From positions 1,302,001 to 1,366,000 of the forward strand of contig NZ_BPIM01000001.1 of the NCBI RefSeq assembly GCF_026004115.1: a DNA stretch of 64,000 bases, read 5' to 3'. The translations under genes were made by a program, and so were the position numbers. Below, piece after piece: positions 37,392 through 45,391 of this stretch (the first letter of the stretch is position 1; each line of letters opens with the position of its first letter). Under the pieces are notes generated by a model. It saw only the letters and a program-made list of their open reading frames with translations, made no database searches and was not told where the DNA came from. The DNA is from Meiothermus sp. (GTDB taxonomy: Bacteria; Deinococcota; Deinococci; Deinococcales; Thermaceae).

Positions 37392-37889
37392 ATGCACCTC
37401 AAGGTGGAGTTCCACAATCTGGTCACCAAGACCCACACGGTTATGGCGGGCACTTTTCCGGTGGCGCTGTACCATGAACACGAACATGGCTTTTACGTGG
37501 AGCGGGCCTTTGTAGGACACCCCAGCTACCGTTACTGGAAGGCCCACATTCTGCCTGCCCAGCACCTGCAAGTGTGCCAGTACTTTACCCACCAAGGACG
37601 CTATCCTTTTGAGTTTTACATAGACATCGTGCAGGTCGAGCGGGAGGGGCATGTCCTGATGGTCAAGGACTTGTACCTGGATCTGGGTATTGCCCATGGC
37701 GGTACCCTTACCCTGATGGACAACCACGAACTGTTCGAGGCGCTAGGTGCGGGCCTGATGGGCCTGGAGGAAGCCTTCCTGGCCACCCGAACCCTGCACG
37801 ACCTGATCAACCGCCTGGGGCAGCACGAAAACAACCTGGAGCGCACCTTGCAAGCCCAGGGCATTGGGCTGCAATGGGACTGGAAATAG
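37392..37889 (+). CDS. DUF402 domain protein
   Basis: A 165-aa protein with the DUF402 pattern of aromatic and acidic residues (FEFYIDIVQVEREGHVLMV, KDLYLDLGIAHGG). DUF402 members include nucleoside and organophosphate phosphatases such as the FomD type, so a phosphohydrolase role is possible. TAAACT lies 5 nt before the ATG, without a ribosome site. Confidence 0.8.
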   Translation: MHLKVEFHNLVTKTHTVMAGTFPVALYHEHEHGFYVERAFVGHPSYRYWKAHILPAQHLQVCQYFTHQGRYPFEFYIDIVQVEREGHVLMVKDLYLDLGIAHGGTLTLMDNHELFEALGAGLMGLEEAFLATRTLHDLINRLGQHENNLERTLQAQGIGLQWDWK

Positions 37890-37951
37890 TCCTCCACATG
37901 AGAAGGCGTTGGTGCCCCTAGGCGGGTTCCCGATCCCCTACAATTCAGGCC

Positions 37952-38170
37952 ATGACCCCTTTTCGTAAGTGGCAGATCTTTGCACCCCTGGGCCTTACCC
38001 TGATTGGAGCCGGCATCTCCCTGACCGATCACGCCAGCTACCTGAAAGCGCAGGGAGAGCCCTGGTTCTGGCTGGGCACCCTGGGGCTGGTGGTGTTGAA
38101 CTCAGGCGTGGCCCTGATGGCCGATGCGGTGAAGAACCGGGTGCTGTTTGAAATAAGTCGGCGCAAGTAG
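37952..38170 (+). CDS. Small two-helix membrane protein
   Basis: A 72-aa protein with two hydrophobic segments (FAPLGLTLIGAGISL and FWLGTLGLVVLNSGVALMA) and basic ends. No family is recognised. TACAAT stands 7 nt before the ATG. Confidence 0.65.
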   Translation: MTPFRKWQIFAPLGLTLIGAGISLTDHASYLKAQGEPWFWLGTLGLVVLNSGVALMADAVKNRVLFEISRRK

Positions 38171-38377
38171 AGCATCAGGGGGTAAGCTTGAATGCCGATA
38201 GCCGAAAGCTTGAACAGAGCGGATAGTCAAGAGCCGATGGGCGAAAGGGTCGAAAGCCGATTGAGAAAAAACCTGTTGTGCGCAGGCCAAAGCTCGACAA
38301 AGTAGATTAGATGAGGCATCGTTTCGGCGTAGGGTCTTTTCGGGGATAATGCCCGGGCCGCAGGGTAGGCTGTGTAT

Positions 38378-38923
38378 ATGCGACTCGTAACCGTGTTTGG
38401 TTCGTCCAGGGTGCAGCCCGGCACCCCGGCTTTTGCCGAGGCCCGCGCCTGGGGGCGCACAATTGCCGAGGCTGGGTTTGGCGTGGCTACGGGCGGGTAC
38501 AACGGGGCGATGGAGGCTGTTTCGCAGGGGGCCAAAGAGGCCGGTGGGCTGGTGGTGGGCATCACTGCGCCTGTGCTGTTTCCGCAGCGCAACGGGCCCA
38601 ACGTGCACGTGGATCTGGAGCTGCCGTCCTCCTCGCTACTCACCCGCATCGAGCGGCTGATTGATGTGGGTGTGGCCTGCCTGGCCCTGCCGGGCGGGGT
38701 AGGCACCCTGGCCGAAATCCTGGCGGCCTGGAACCTGAACCATATCGCCGAGATGCAGGGCAAACCCCAGAAGCCCCTGGGGGTGCACGTGGGATGGTTG
38801 GGGGTCATCCGGGCAGGCCTCGAGGTCACCCCCGAAGCCCTGCGGATGCTCACCCCCATAGACTCGCTGCAAAGCCTGCAAGGGTTTCTTGGCCGGCTTC
38901 GCGCTGCAGCACCCGGAAGGTAA
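38378..38923 (+). CDS. LOG-family protein (possible nucleotide phosphoribohydrolase)
   Basis: A 181-aa Rossmann-fold protein with the family motifs GGYNGAMEAVSQGAKEAGG and LPGGVGTLAEILAAW. Proteins of this group, once called lysine decarboxylase-like, release cytokinin-type bases from nucleotide monophosphates; here only the fold and motifs are sure. TAGGCT stands 6 nt before the ATG at 38378. Its end overlaps a small gene on the other strand. Confidence 0.85.
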   Translation: MRLVTVFGSSRVQPGTPAFAEARAWGRTIAEAGFGVATGGYNGAMEAVSQGAKEAGGLVVGITAPVLFPQRNGPNVHVDLELPSSSLLTRIERLIDVGVACLALPGGVGTLAEILAAWNLNHIAEMQGKPQKPLGVHVGWLGVIRAGLEVTPEALRMLTPIDSLQSLQGFLGRLRAAAPGR

Positions 38924-38993
38924 AGCGCACCTCGAGGCGGCTTTGCGCCAGGGCCGCTCCCAAAAAGAGCAGGACAAACAGCAGTCTGGCCAT
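38850..38993 (-). CDS. Small secreted peptide or truncated gene
   Basis: A 47-aa frame that begins MARLLFVLLFLGAALAQS, a textbook signal peptide, followed by only 30 residues. GGAGGG overlaps the TAG of the upstream gene and stands 4 nt before the ATG, so translation is probably coupled. It overlaps the end of the LOG-family gene on the other strand. It may be a genuine small secreted protein or the 5' remnant of a longer one. Confidence 0.5.
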   Translation of the reverse strand: MARLLFVLLFLGAALAQSRLEVRFTFRVLQREAGQETLAGFAASLWG

Positions 38994-39001
38994 ACGCCCT
39001 C

Positions 39002-39541
39002 CTACTTCTTGGAAAGCAGGGCAATCAGGTTCTTGAGGTTGTCGGCGGTGCGGGGCTGCTCTTTAAAGGGGTTGTAGGGCTTGCCCTGGGCGATGGCCTG
39101 GAAGAGCCCGCCCCGGCCTCCGGGCGGCCCCTGGAAATTGCCCTGCCCCGCCTGGGGGTTCTGCCCGCTGGCCTGCTCGCGGCGCTGGCGGGCCTCCTCG
39201 CGTTGCTTCAGGATGGTCTGGTCGATCCATTTGAGCTGGGCCGGGGTCAGGATGTTGTCCTCGATATTTGTGAGGATTTTGCTGGCATCGGCGGGCTTCA
39301 GGTCGGCGCGGTTTTGCAGGTCGCGCAGAAGGGGCAAAAGCTTCTGGGCCTGGGCTTTGGTGAAAGCCAGGCCCCGCTCTTTGTCCAGCTCGTCCATCAG
39401 CCCAAGGGTGGCCACCAGGTCGAAGACCGGGCGGTAGGCCTCAAAACGTTGGCGCATCTCGGGGCTAATGTTGGGCGGCCCCCCTTGCGCCAAAGCAAAC
39501 CCCAACGCCAGTGTGGTCAGCAGGCTCAGCAGTCTCTTCAT
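39002..39541 (-). CDS. Secreted helical protein at the end of the efflux operon
   Basis: A 179-aa protein with a signal peptide (LLSLLTTLALGFALAQG). The rest is helical and charged (LAFTKAQAQKLLPLLRDLQN, LTPAQLKWIDQTILKQREE), like small periplasmic proteins of the CpxP/Spy kind, and ends with a Gln/Gly/Pro-rich part. AAGGAGG stands before the ATG. It lies 81 bp after the MacB-type permease gene and may be a periplasmic partner or sensor. No catalytic motif is seen. Confidence 0.7.
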   Translation of the reverse strand: MKRLLSLLTTLALGFALAQGGPPNISPEMRQRFEAYRPVFDLVATLGLMDELDKERGLAFTKAQAQKLLPLLRDLQNRADLKPADASKILTNIEDNILTPAQLKWIDQTILKQREEARQRREQASGQNPQAGQGNFQGPPGGRGGLFQAIAQGKPYNPFKEQPRTADNLKNLIALLSKK

Positions 39542-39621
39542 GCACCCTCCTTTAGCGACTGTAGTGTGCCAGGGCATTGTGTAGAAGCGGTAAAGAAAGG
39601 CGGGCGGCTATGGGTTTTCTG

Positions 39622-40914
39622 CTACTCGTACCTGAGCGACTCCACCGGGTCGAGCCGGGCGGCCCTCGAGGCGGGGTAAAAGCCAAAGAAAACCCCCACC
39701 GCCACCGAGAATACGAAAGCCAGCACCATGCTGAAGGGGTCGAAGACCGGGGTCACCCGCAGCAGTTGCCCCACGCTGCCCGCCATGGCCAGCCCCAGAA
39801 AAATGCCCAGAATGCCGCCCCCCACCGAGAGCACCACCGACTCCACCAAAAACTGGGTCAGGATGTCGCGGGGCTTGGCCCCCAGGGCCTTGCGGATGCC
39901 GATCTCGCGGGTGCGCTCGGTCACCGAGACCAGCATGATGTTCATGATGCCAATGCCCCCCACCAGGAGGCTAATCCCGGCCACCCCGCCCAGAAAGAGG
40001 GTCATGGTCTGGGTGACCTGGTTGACCGAGGCCAGCGCGTCGGCCTGGTTCTGCACGCTAAAGTCGTACTCGCTGGGGTCGCTCACTTTGCGGCGCTGGG
40101 CCATGAAGTCGGTCAGTTCTTGCTGGAGGCGGGAGAGCGAGTCCTTGTCGGGGGCCTGGACGTAGATAGCGTTCACCCGGGGCTCGCCGGTGCTGCTGCG
40201 GGCGAGGCGCTGAAGGTAGGTCGAAAGCGGCACCATCACCTGGTAGTTGGGGCTGGCAAAGCCCGAGTCGCCTTTGTCGGGCAGCACCCCCACCACCGTG
40301 AAGGAGATACCCGCGATGCGCAGGCGCTGGCCGATGGGGTCTTGCCCACCGAACAAGTCCTGGGCGATGCCGTAGCCGATCACCGCCACCCGCCTTCGGC
40401 TTTGCACGTCGGCCTCGCCGAAGAAGCTGCCTTCGGCGGGCTGGGCGTTGCGCACGCTGGCATAGTCGGGCCAGGTGCCAATCACGGTGGCGTTCAGGTT
40501 GCTGGCCCCCACCTTCACCTGCTGGTTGCTTTGCAGGGCGGGCGCTACCCCGGCCAGGCGACCGGCAAAGGCCGCCTTGACCGCCTCGGCATCGGCCAGG
40601 GTGATGGTCTGGGGGCCGCCAAAGCGCACCAGACCAAAGCCCCCCCCGCGCCCCCCGGTGGCACTCCCGATGGTGAGCAGGTTGGTGCCCAGGCTTTGCA
40701 GGGTGCGGGTGATGTTGGCCGTTGAGCCCTGGCCCACCATGGTCAGGGCCACCACCGCCGCCACCCCGATAATCACCCCCAGGGTAGTCAGAATAGAGCG
40801 CAGGGGGTTTCCCAGAATGGCCCGCCAGGCGATGCGAAACACCTGCCAGGGGTTCATTCCGGCCACGCGCGAGCGCACTTTTTTGGGGGTCGGGGTCACC
40901 ATGGATGCGCTCAT
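39622..40914 (-). CDS. MacB-type ABC transporter permease (FtsX family)
   Basis: A 430-aa protein with the MacB permease plan: first helix at about residues 37-58 (SILTTLGVIIGVAAVVAL), a large periplasmic domain, and three C-terminal helices (LFLGGVAGISLLVGGIGIMN, SVVLSVGGGILGIFLGLAMA, MVLAFVFSVAVGVFFGFYPA). The motif RTREIGIRKALGA is typical. Its start overlaps the stop of the ATPase gene (ATGA) and GGAGG precedes it. The ATPase is a separate protein here, unlike in E. coli MacB. With the adaptor and TolC-like genes it forms a tripartite-type efflux system. Confidence 0.92.
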   Translation of the reverse strand: MSASMVTPTPKKVRSRVAGMNPWQVFRIAWRAILGNPLRSILTTLGVIIGVAAVVALTMVGQGSTANITRTLQSLGTNLLTIGSATGGRGGGFGLVRFGGPQTITLADAEAVKAAFAGRLAGVAPALQSNQQVKVGASNLNATVIGTWPDYASVRNAQPAEGSFFGEADVQSRRRVAVIGYGIAQDLFGGQDPIGQRLRIAGISFTVVGVLPDKGDSGFASPNYQVMVPLSTYLQRLARSSTGEPRVNAIYVQAPDKDSLSRLQQELTDFMAQRRKVSDPSEYDFSVQNQADALASVNQVTQTMTLFLGGVAGISLLVGGIGIMNIMLVSVTERTREIGIRKALGAKPRDILTQFLVESVVLSVGGGILGIFLGLAMAGSVGQLLRVTPVFDPFSMVLAFVFSVAVGVFFGFYPASRAARLDPVESLRYE

Positions 40915-41624
40915 GCCACACCTCCTACAGCCCGCTTGCGGTGAAGGTTGGGGCCATCGGACTCGATCTGCCCGTCGCGGATGCGCACGATGCGCCCGGT
41001 GTACTCGGCAATATCGGCCTCGTGGGTCACCACAATCACGCAGGTGCCCTCGTCGTTAAGCTCCTGAAAAAGCCGCATCACCTCGGCGGCGGTCTTGGAG
41101 TCGAGGTTGCCGGTCGGTTCGTCGGCCAGCAGGATGGAGGGGCGCATGGTCAGGGCCCGGGCCACCGCCACCCGCTGCTTCTGGCCCCCCGAAAGCTGCG
41201 AGGGCAGGTTTTTTAGCTTGTCCCCCAGCCCCACCTTTTGCAGCACCTCGAGGGCCCGTTCGCGCCGTTCTTCGGGGCCGTAACCCGCATAGATGAGCGG
41301 CACCTCCACGTTTTCCAGCACGTTCAGGCGCGGCAGCAGGTGAAAAGCCTGGAACACAAAGCCAATCTCCTGGTTGCGCATCTCGGCCCGCTGGTTTTCG
41401 CTCAGGGTGGTCACGTCCTGCCCGGCCAGGTGGTACTGCCCGCTGGTGGGCCGGTCGAGCAGGCCGATAATCTGCATCAGGGTGGTTTTGCCCGAGCCCG
41501 AAGGCCCCATCAGGGCCACCATCTCGCCCGAGCGAATCTCCAGCGAAACCCCCTTGAGCGCCTCGAACTCGAGCGCCCCACTCTTGTACACCTTGCGCAC
41601 CTGGTCTAGCGCGACCACCGTCAC
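40911..41624 (-). CDS. MacB-type ABC transporter ATPase (LolD/MacB family)
   Basis: A 237-aa ATP-binding subunit. Walker A is [20 protein letters not shown], the Q-loop FVFQAFHLL, the signature [15 protein letters not shown], Walker [14 protein letters not shown], and the H-loop [13 protein letters not shown]. It powers the permease encoded directly downstream. Its start overlaps the stop of the adaptor gene by 4 bp. Confidence 0.94.
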   Translation of the reverse strand: MTVVALDQVRKVYKSGALEFEALKGVSLEIRSGEMVALMGPSGSGKTTLMQIIGLLDRPTSGQYHLAGQDVTTLSENQRAEMRNQEIGFVFQAFHLLPRLNVLENVEVPLIYAGYGPEERRERALEVLQKVGLGDKLKNLPSQLSGGQKQRVAVARALTMRPSILLADEPTGNLDSKTAAEVMRLFQELNDEGTCVIVVTHEADIAEYTGRIVRIRDGQIESDGPNLHRKRAVGGVA

Positions 41625-42970
41625 CGGCCACCTCCTGGCGGGGCGCCCAGGGGCAGGCGCAGGCCGCCCTGCCCGCCCTGGTTGTTCGAGGCCGGCTGCA
41701 CCCGGCTGGGCAGCACCACGGTCTGGCGGGGCTGCAAGCCTTCCAGCACCACCTGGTTGACCCCGTCGTCCGGCCCCAGCACCACCCGCACGGTCTCCTT
41801 GTTGCCGTCGGGCATGAGCACATCCACATAGGCCCGGTTGCGCACGGTCTGCACGGCCCGCTTGGGGATGGTCAGGGCGTCCTGGATTTCCTCGATGATA
41901 ATCTCGCCCTCGGCGCTCATGCCGGGCCGCAGCTTGCGCTGGGGGTTGGGGATGTTCACGGTTACGTAGAAAAAGGCGATGTTCTGCTGAATCTGGGCCT
42001 TGGGAGCAATGGCGGTAACTTTGCCTTCAAAGGTTTCCCCACTGAAGGCGTCCAGCGTTACCTCGACCCGCTGGCCCACCCGCACCTTGGCAATCTCGCT
42101 CTCGTCAATCTGCACTGGCAGGTTCACGCTGGAATCGTCGATCAGGGTGAGCAGGGCAGTGCTGTTGCTGACCGTGGCCCCCACCCCGATGCTGCCCACC
42201 TGGGCGTTGACTTCGGCCACCACGCCATCGAAGGGGGCGTAGATTTTGGTGTTGGCCAGATTTTCTTCGGCGTTTTTGACCTCGAGCCGGGCCTGCTCTA
42301 CGGCAATCTGGGCGTTGCGCAGGTCCTGGGTGTTGGCGCTATTCCGCAGCGAGAGGGCCTGGCGGGCGGTGTTCAGGTTGACCTGGGCCACCTCGAGGGC
42401 TGCCTGGGCCTTGGCGTAGGCGTCGCGGGCGCTTTGCAGGCTCTGGGCGCTGGCGCCCCCCAGATCGAAGAGCTTCTGGGTGGCCTGCAGGTTGGTGCGG
42501 GCGGCCTCGAGGTCGCGCCGGGCGTTGGCATAGGCCACCTCGGCGCTGGCGATGTTTTGCCGGTTGGCGGCCTGGGTGCTGGCCTGGTCGGCCCGCAGCT
42601 TGTCCAGGTTGGCCTGGGCCTTTTGCAGGGTCAGCCGGGCGTTTTCCAGGGCGCGGGTGTAGTTGGTGGGGTCGAGCTGCACAATAAGCTGCCCCCGCTG
42701 CACCCGGTCGCCCACGGTGGGCAGCCTGAGCACGGTGCCGTTGACTGCCGGTTTGACCGCCAGGGTCTGGACGGCCTCGAGGGTGCCCGGCCCCGAGACC
42801 GAGACCCGAAACACCCCTTGCTGCACAGGCGCAGTCTCCACCGCGGGGGTGTTGCTGGCGGTGGGCTTGGGTCGCAGGAACCAGTAGGCCGCGCCCCCCA
42901 GCCCGGCCAAGACCAGGGCCACAACCAGCCAAAGCCAGGGTACGCGGGTACGAGTACGGGAGCCAGTCAT
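41621..42970 (-). CDS. MacA-type periplasmic adaptor (HlyD family)
   Basis: A 449-aa membrane-fusion protein. A single N-terminal membrane helix (WLWLVVALVLAGLGGAAYWF) is followed by a biotinyl-lipoyl-like half (GTVLRLPTVGDRVQRGQLIV), a long coiled coil (about residues 110-250), the second lipoyl half (IYAPFDGVVAEVNAQVGS), and the beta-barrel and C-terminal domains. It links the inner-membrane ABC transporter to the outer-membrane TolC-like channel. The start at 42970 is chosen because GAGGGGTGA stands upstream and the membrane helix then lies near the N-terminus. The region before it carries the integron-like cassette that parts it from the TolC-like genes. Confidence 0.92.
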   Translation of the reverse strand: MTGSRTRTRVPWLWLVVALVLAGLGGAAYWFLRPKPTASNTPAVETAPVQQGVFRVSVSGPGTLEAVQTLAVKPAVNGTVLRLPTVGDRVQRGQLIVQLDPTNYTRALENARLTLQKAQANLDKLRADQASTQAANRQNIASAEVAYANARRDLEAARTNLQATQKLFDLGGASAQSLQSARDAYAKAQAALEVAQVNLNTARQALSLRNSANTQDLRNAQIAVEQARLEVKNAEENLANTKIYAPFDGVVAEVNAQVGSIGVGATVSNSTALLTLIDDSSVNLPVQIDESEIAKVRVGQRVEVTLDAFSGETFEGKVTAIAPKAQIQQNIAFFYVTVNIPNPQRKLRPGMSAEGEIIIEEIQDALTIPKRAVQTVRNRAYVDVLMPDGNKETVRVVLGPDDGVNQVVLEGLQPRQTVVLPSRVQPASNNQGGQGGLRLPLGAPPGGGR

Positions 42971-43259
42971 GTTCACCCCTCGATGTTCCTCTAGCATAGC
43001 CAATGTTCGGTGTATGGAATGCGAAGGTTTGATGAAGACGAACCCTGGGGCTTCACTGGCAGGGAATTGATGGCTAGTATTGAGAAAATAAAACATGTTC
43101 TGTGCAACAATCCAGGAATGTTTAGATGAAAGGCAACAGACATAGCTCCAGAAAGGAGGCGGTTTTGGGTGGTGATGGTTGGCTATTTGTTGAGGTAGGC
43201 GGGTTATATAAAAATCCTGGTATAGGGTGTTAGACAGCAGGGTGTTATTTAATCGCTAG
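42971..43259. other. Spacer between macA-type gene and cassette
   Basis: No gene is visible. There is a short AT-rich stretch (TTATATAAAAATCC at about 43204-43217). The segment ends at the GTT where the cassette begins. Confidence 0.5.
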
Positions 43260-44037
43260 TTGGGCGCTGAAATACCTATCATCACAGAGAACAGGAGATG
43301 AATAAGAAACAAAAGATTGCAACTTTCGTGGGGTTGTTCGTTGCATTGGGATTGCCGTTTGTTCTGGATTTGCTTTTGGGTATACGCCCTGAAGATATGG
43401 CTATTCCTTCGCGAGTCATTCTCTTTGTTACAGAAGAATGGACTCTCGCTTTTGTCCTGTTGGGGATTGTTCTTCTTTGGGAAAGGCAATCGCTGGCATC
43501 AATTGGCATCAAGAAGGTATCCTGGCGTGATTTGCTTTGGGGAGTGCTGGGGTTCATCGTTGGCGCATTTTCTTTTATCCTGACCATGCCCCTTGTCAAT
43601 GCACTGGGCTTGGGCACGACGTCGAGTGGCATTTCACAATTAGCGCAAATTCCGATTGTGCTGCGAATAGGGATTGTCCTCACGGCAGGTATTACGGAAG
43701 AAATATTGTTTCGTGGTTATCCCATTGAGCGTATAAACGCTCTAACAGGCAGACTTGGCTTAAGCGCATTCATCGCTTATGTGGTATTCGTCTTGCTTCA
43801 CATACCCTTCTGGGGGCTCGGCGGCACAATCCAGATTGGGGTGTGGAGCATTGTGATCACGATTCTCTACGTCAAACGGAGAAACCTCCTTGCTTGTATG
43901 CTGATGCACATCTTGAACGATGCCTACGCTTTTATTCTCTTGCCGTTGTTCGCTCAATATCTACCTTAATCAGGAACATAGCCGCCCAACCCGCCGCTTC
44001 AGCCGACACGCTCCGCGTGCGGCTGAGCGGCAGGCCG
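43260..44037 (+). mobile_element. Integron-type gene cassette carrying a CPBP protease gene
   Basis: A 778-bp AT-richer segment interrupts the efflux locus. It begins within GTTGGGC (43259-43265), the core-site form GTTRRRY, has a single gene read from the left, and ends in a 60-bp attC-like site up to the G of GTTAGGG (44037). Joining its own ends would recreate a complete attC whose outer arms GCCCAAC and GTTGGGC are perfect complements. Removing it leaves GTTAGGGCGC. No integrase gene is in the window. Confidence 0.75.
43298..43969 (+). CDS. CPBP-family intramembrane metalloprotease
   Basis: A 223-aa membrane protein with about seven helices and the CPBP (Abi/CAAX-prenyl-protease-like) motifs: ITEEILFRGYPIERI, then VLLHIPFW and MLMHILNDAYAFI for the metal-binding histidines. 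Members act as peptide-processing or self-immunity proteins for bacteriocins. CAGGAG lies directly before the ATG. GC content is visibly lower than that of the flanking genes and its strand is opposite to them, as expected for an inserted cassette. Confidence 0.88.
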   Translation: MNKKQKIATFVGLFVALGLPFVLDLLLGIRPEDMAIPSRVILFVTEEWTLAFVLLGIVLLWERQSLASIGIKKVSWRDLLWGVLGFIVGAFSFILTMPLVNALGLGTTSSGISQLAQIPIVLRIGIVLTAGITEEILFRGYPIERINALTGRLGLSAFIAYVVFVLLHIPFWGLGGTIQIGVWSIVITILYVKRRNLLACMLMHILNDAYAFILLPLFAQYLP

Positions 44038-44043
44038 TTAGGG
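43984..44043 (+). other. attC site (59-base-element-like)
   Basis: The 60 bp begin with GCCCAAC (RYYYAAC), end with GTTAGGG (one mismatch to GTTRRRY), and between them have a long imperfect stem: CTTCAGCCGACACGC against GCGTGCGGCTGAG, with single unpaired bases on the left arm. Extrahelical bases, length and the inner CAGCCGAC motif are hallmarks of integron attC sites. Confidence 0.75.
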
Positions 44044-44317
44044 CGCTACCCCACTCGCTTCAAGCATGGCCCGTGCGGGCGCCGGGCGGCATCGCTCGAA
44101 AAAGTAGAAGGTAGTGGAGGTCGGGCTGGCCGAGGGAGGGTGCAGTCGAGTTGCTCCGCAAAAACTAGCCAGCCGAACCCCAGCCAGTACCAGCACAATC
44201 ATCCGTGCCCACAGAAAAGCTCCCTCCCTGCCAGTGCCGCGGGTTCTACCCTCACTTTAGCCCCGGCCCCGAAATGGATGGCGCCAGGGGTAAATACAGC
44301 CCAAATCGCATGGATGA
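44044..44317. other. Spacer between cassette and TolC-like genes
   Basis: No supported gene. A 54-codon frame exists on the minus strand but lacks a ribosome site and has unusual codon use. With 42971-43259 it would form one continuous spacer if the cassette were absent. Confidence 0.5.
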
Positions 44318-45391
44318 CTATGGCCCACTGGCCGCCCGCACCAGGCCGGTAAAGTCCTGGCCTGCTGCCACCGAGAAAGCCGCCAGGGCTTTCCAGTAGG
44401 TGTTTTGCGCCTGAATCAGGGCATACTCGGCGCTGCGCAGCGAGACCTGGTCGGTTTGTAGTTGTAAAGCCGAGATGGTGCCGGCCCGCAGGGCGGCCTG
44501 GCTCTGCTCCACCACCCGCTGGGCGTTGGCGACGTTGGCCTGGGCTAAAGCGATGCTGCGGTAGGCGTTCTGGGCGGCCTGGTGGGTGTTGGTTAGGTTG
44601 GTCTGAGCATTCTGTTGGGCGGTTTGCAGGGTGCGCTGGTTGTTCTCCAGGCTGGTTTTGGCTGTGTTGAGCTGGACGGCGGGGGTGTAGTCGTTATCGG
44701 CCAGCTTGACGTTCAGTTCGGCAAGTTCTACGGCCTGCTGGGCTTGCAGCACGCTGGGCAGCCGACTAAAGAGGTCGCGGCTCAGGGCCTGGAGGTCGGC
44801 TTGCAGCACCGGAGGGGCCGGAGGAGCGGCCACCATGACGTTGCCCAGGTCGCTCAGGCCCAGCAGCGCGGCAAGCTGGGCGGCCAGCACCGGGAGCTGG
44901 GACTGGGCGTTGGTGAGGGACTGCCTCGAGCTATCCAGGGTGGTCTGGGCCCGGGCTACGTCCAGGGCGGTGGCGTTGCCGGCGGCCTGGCGGGCCTTGG
45001 CCACCTCCAGATTGCGCTGGTTCAGGGCTACCTGGGCCTGGAACAAGGCCACGTTTTGCTGGGCTTCGTAGAGGCTTACGTAGGCGTTCACCACGCTCTG
45101 CATGACCGAAAGCCGGGTGGCCTCGAGGTTCACCTCGGCCAGCTTTGCGCTCTGCTCGGCCTGGGTGCGGGCCACCACCAGGGTGCTGGGGTCGGCCTTG
45201 AGCGCATTGAGCTGCAGGGTGGCGTTTTGCAGGGTGGCCTGGGCGCTTTGCAGCGAGGGGCCCCGGCTGTAGGCCTGCGATAGGGCCTGGGGCAGGGTGA
45301 GGGTGTTCTGGGCTAACCCCAGGGAGCAAACCGGCAGCAGCGCCAGCAAAAGCAAGGGCTTCGACAGAAGGTTCGAGACACGGTGCGTCAT
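44318..45391 (-). CDS. TolC-like outer-membrane efflux protein 2
   Basis: A 357-aa protein with a signal peptide (LLLLALLPVCSLGLAQ) and two OEP-type helical repeats (TLPQALSQAYSRGPSLQSAQ; LEVAKARQAAGNATALDVARA; AALRAGTISALQLQTDQVSL). It is shorter than typical TolC proteins (430-490 aa). The start overlaps the stop of the other TolC-like gene, so the pair is translated together. Two unequal TolC-type subunits in one operon are unusual. Confidence 0.88.
   Translation of the reverse strand: MTHRVSNLLSKPLLLLALLPVCSLGLAQNTLTLPQALSQAYSRGPSLQSAQATLQNATLQLNALKADPSTLVVARTQAEQSAKLAEVNLEATRLSVMQSVVNAYVSLYEAQQNVALFQAQVALNQRNLEVAKARQAAGNATALDVARAQTTLDSSRQSLTNAQSQLPVLAAQLAALLGLSDLGNVMVAAPPAPPVLQADLQALSRDLFSRLPSVLQAQQAVELAELNVKLADNDYTPAVQLNTAKTSLENNQRTLQTAQQNAQTNLTNTHQAAQNAYRSIALAQANVANAQRVVEQSQAALRAGTISALQLQTDQVSLRSAEYALIQAQNTYWKALAAFSVAAGQDFTGLVRAASGP

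Noticed and set aside
39577-40725. 382-codon plus-strand frame antisense to the MacB-type permease
   Set aside because: The product is His/Gly/Gln-rich without motifs, while the opposite strand has a complete FtsX-family protein.
43211-43225. AATCCTGGTATA near the cassette as another MITE end
   Set aside because: Only about ten bases match; no hairpin and no second end are near.
44040-44201. 54-codon minus-strand frame right of the attC
   Set aside because: No start signal, odd codon use, and its stop is simply the TAA in the GTTAGGG core.
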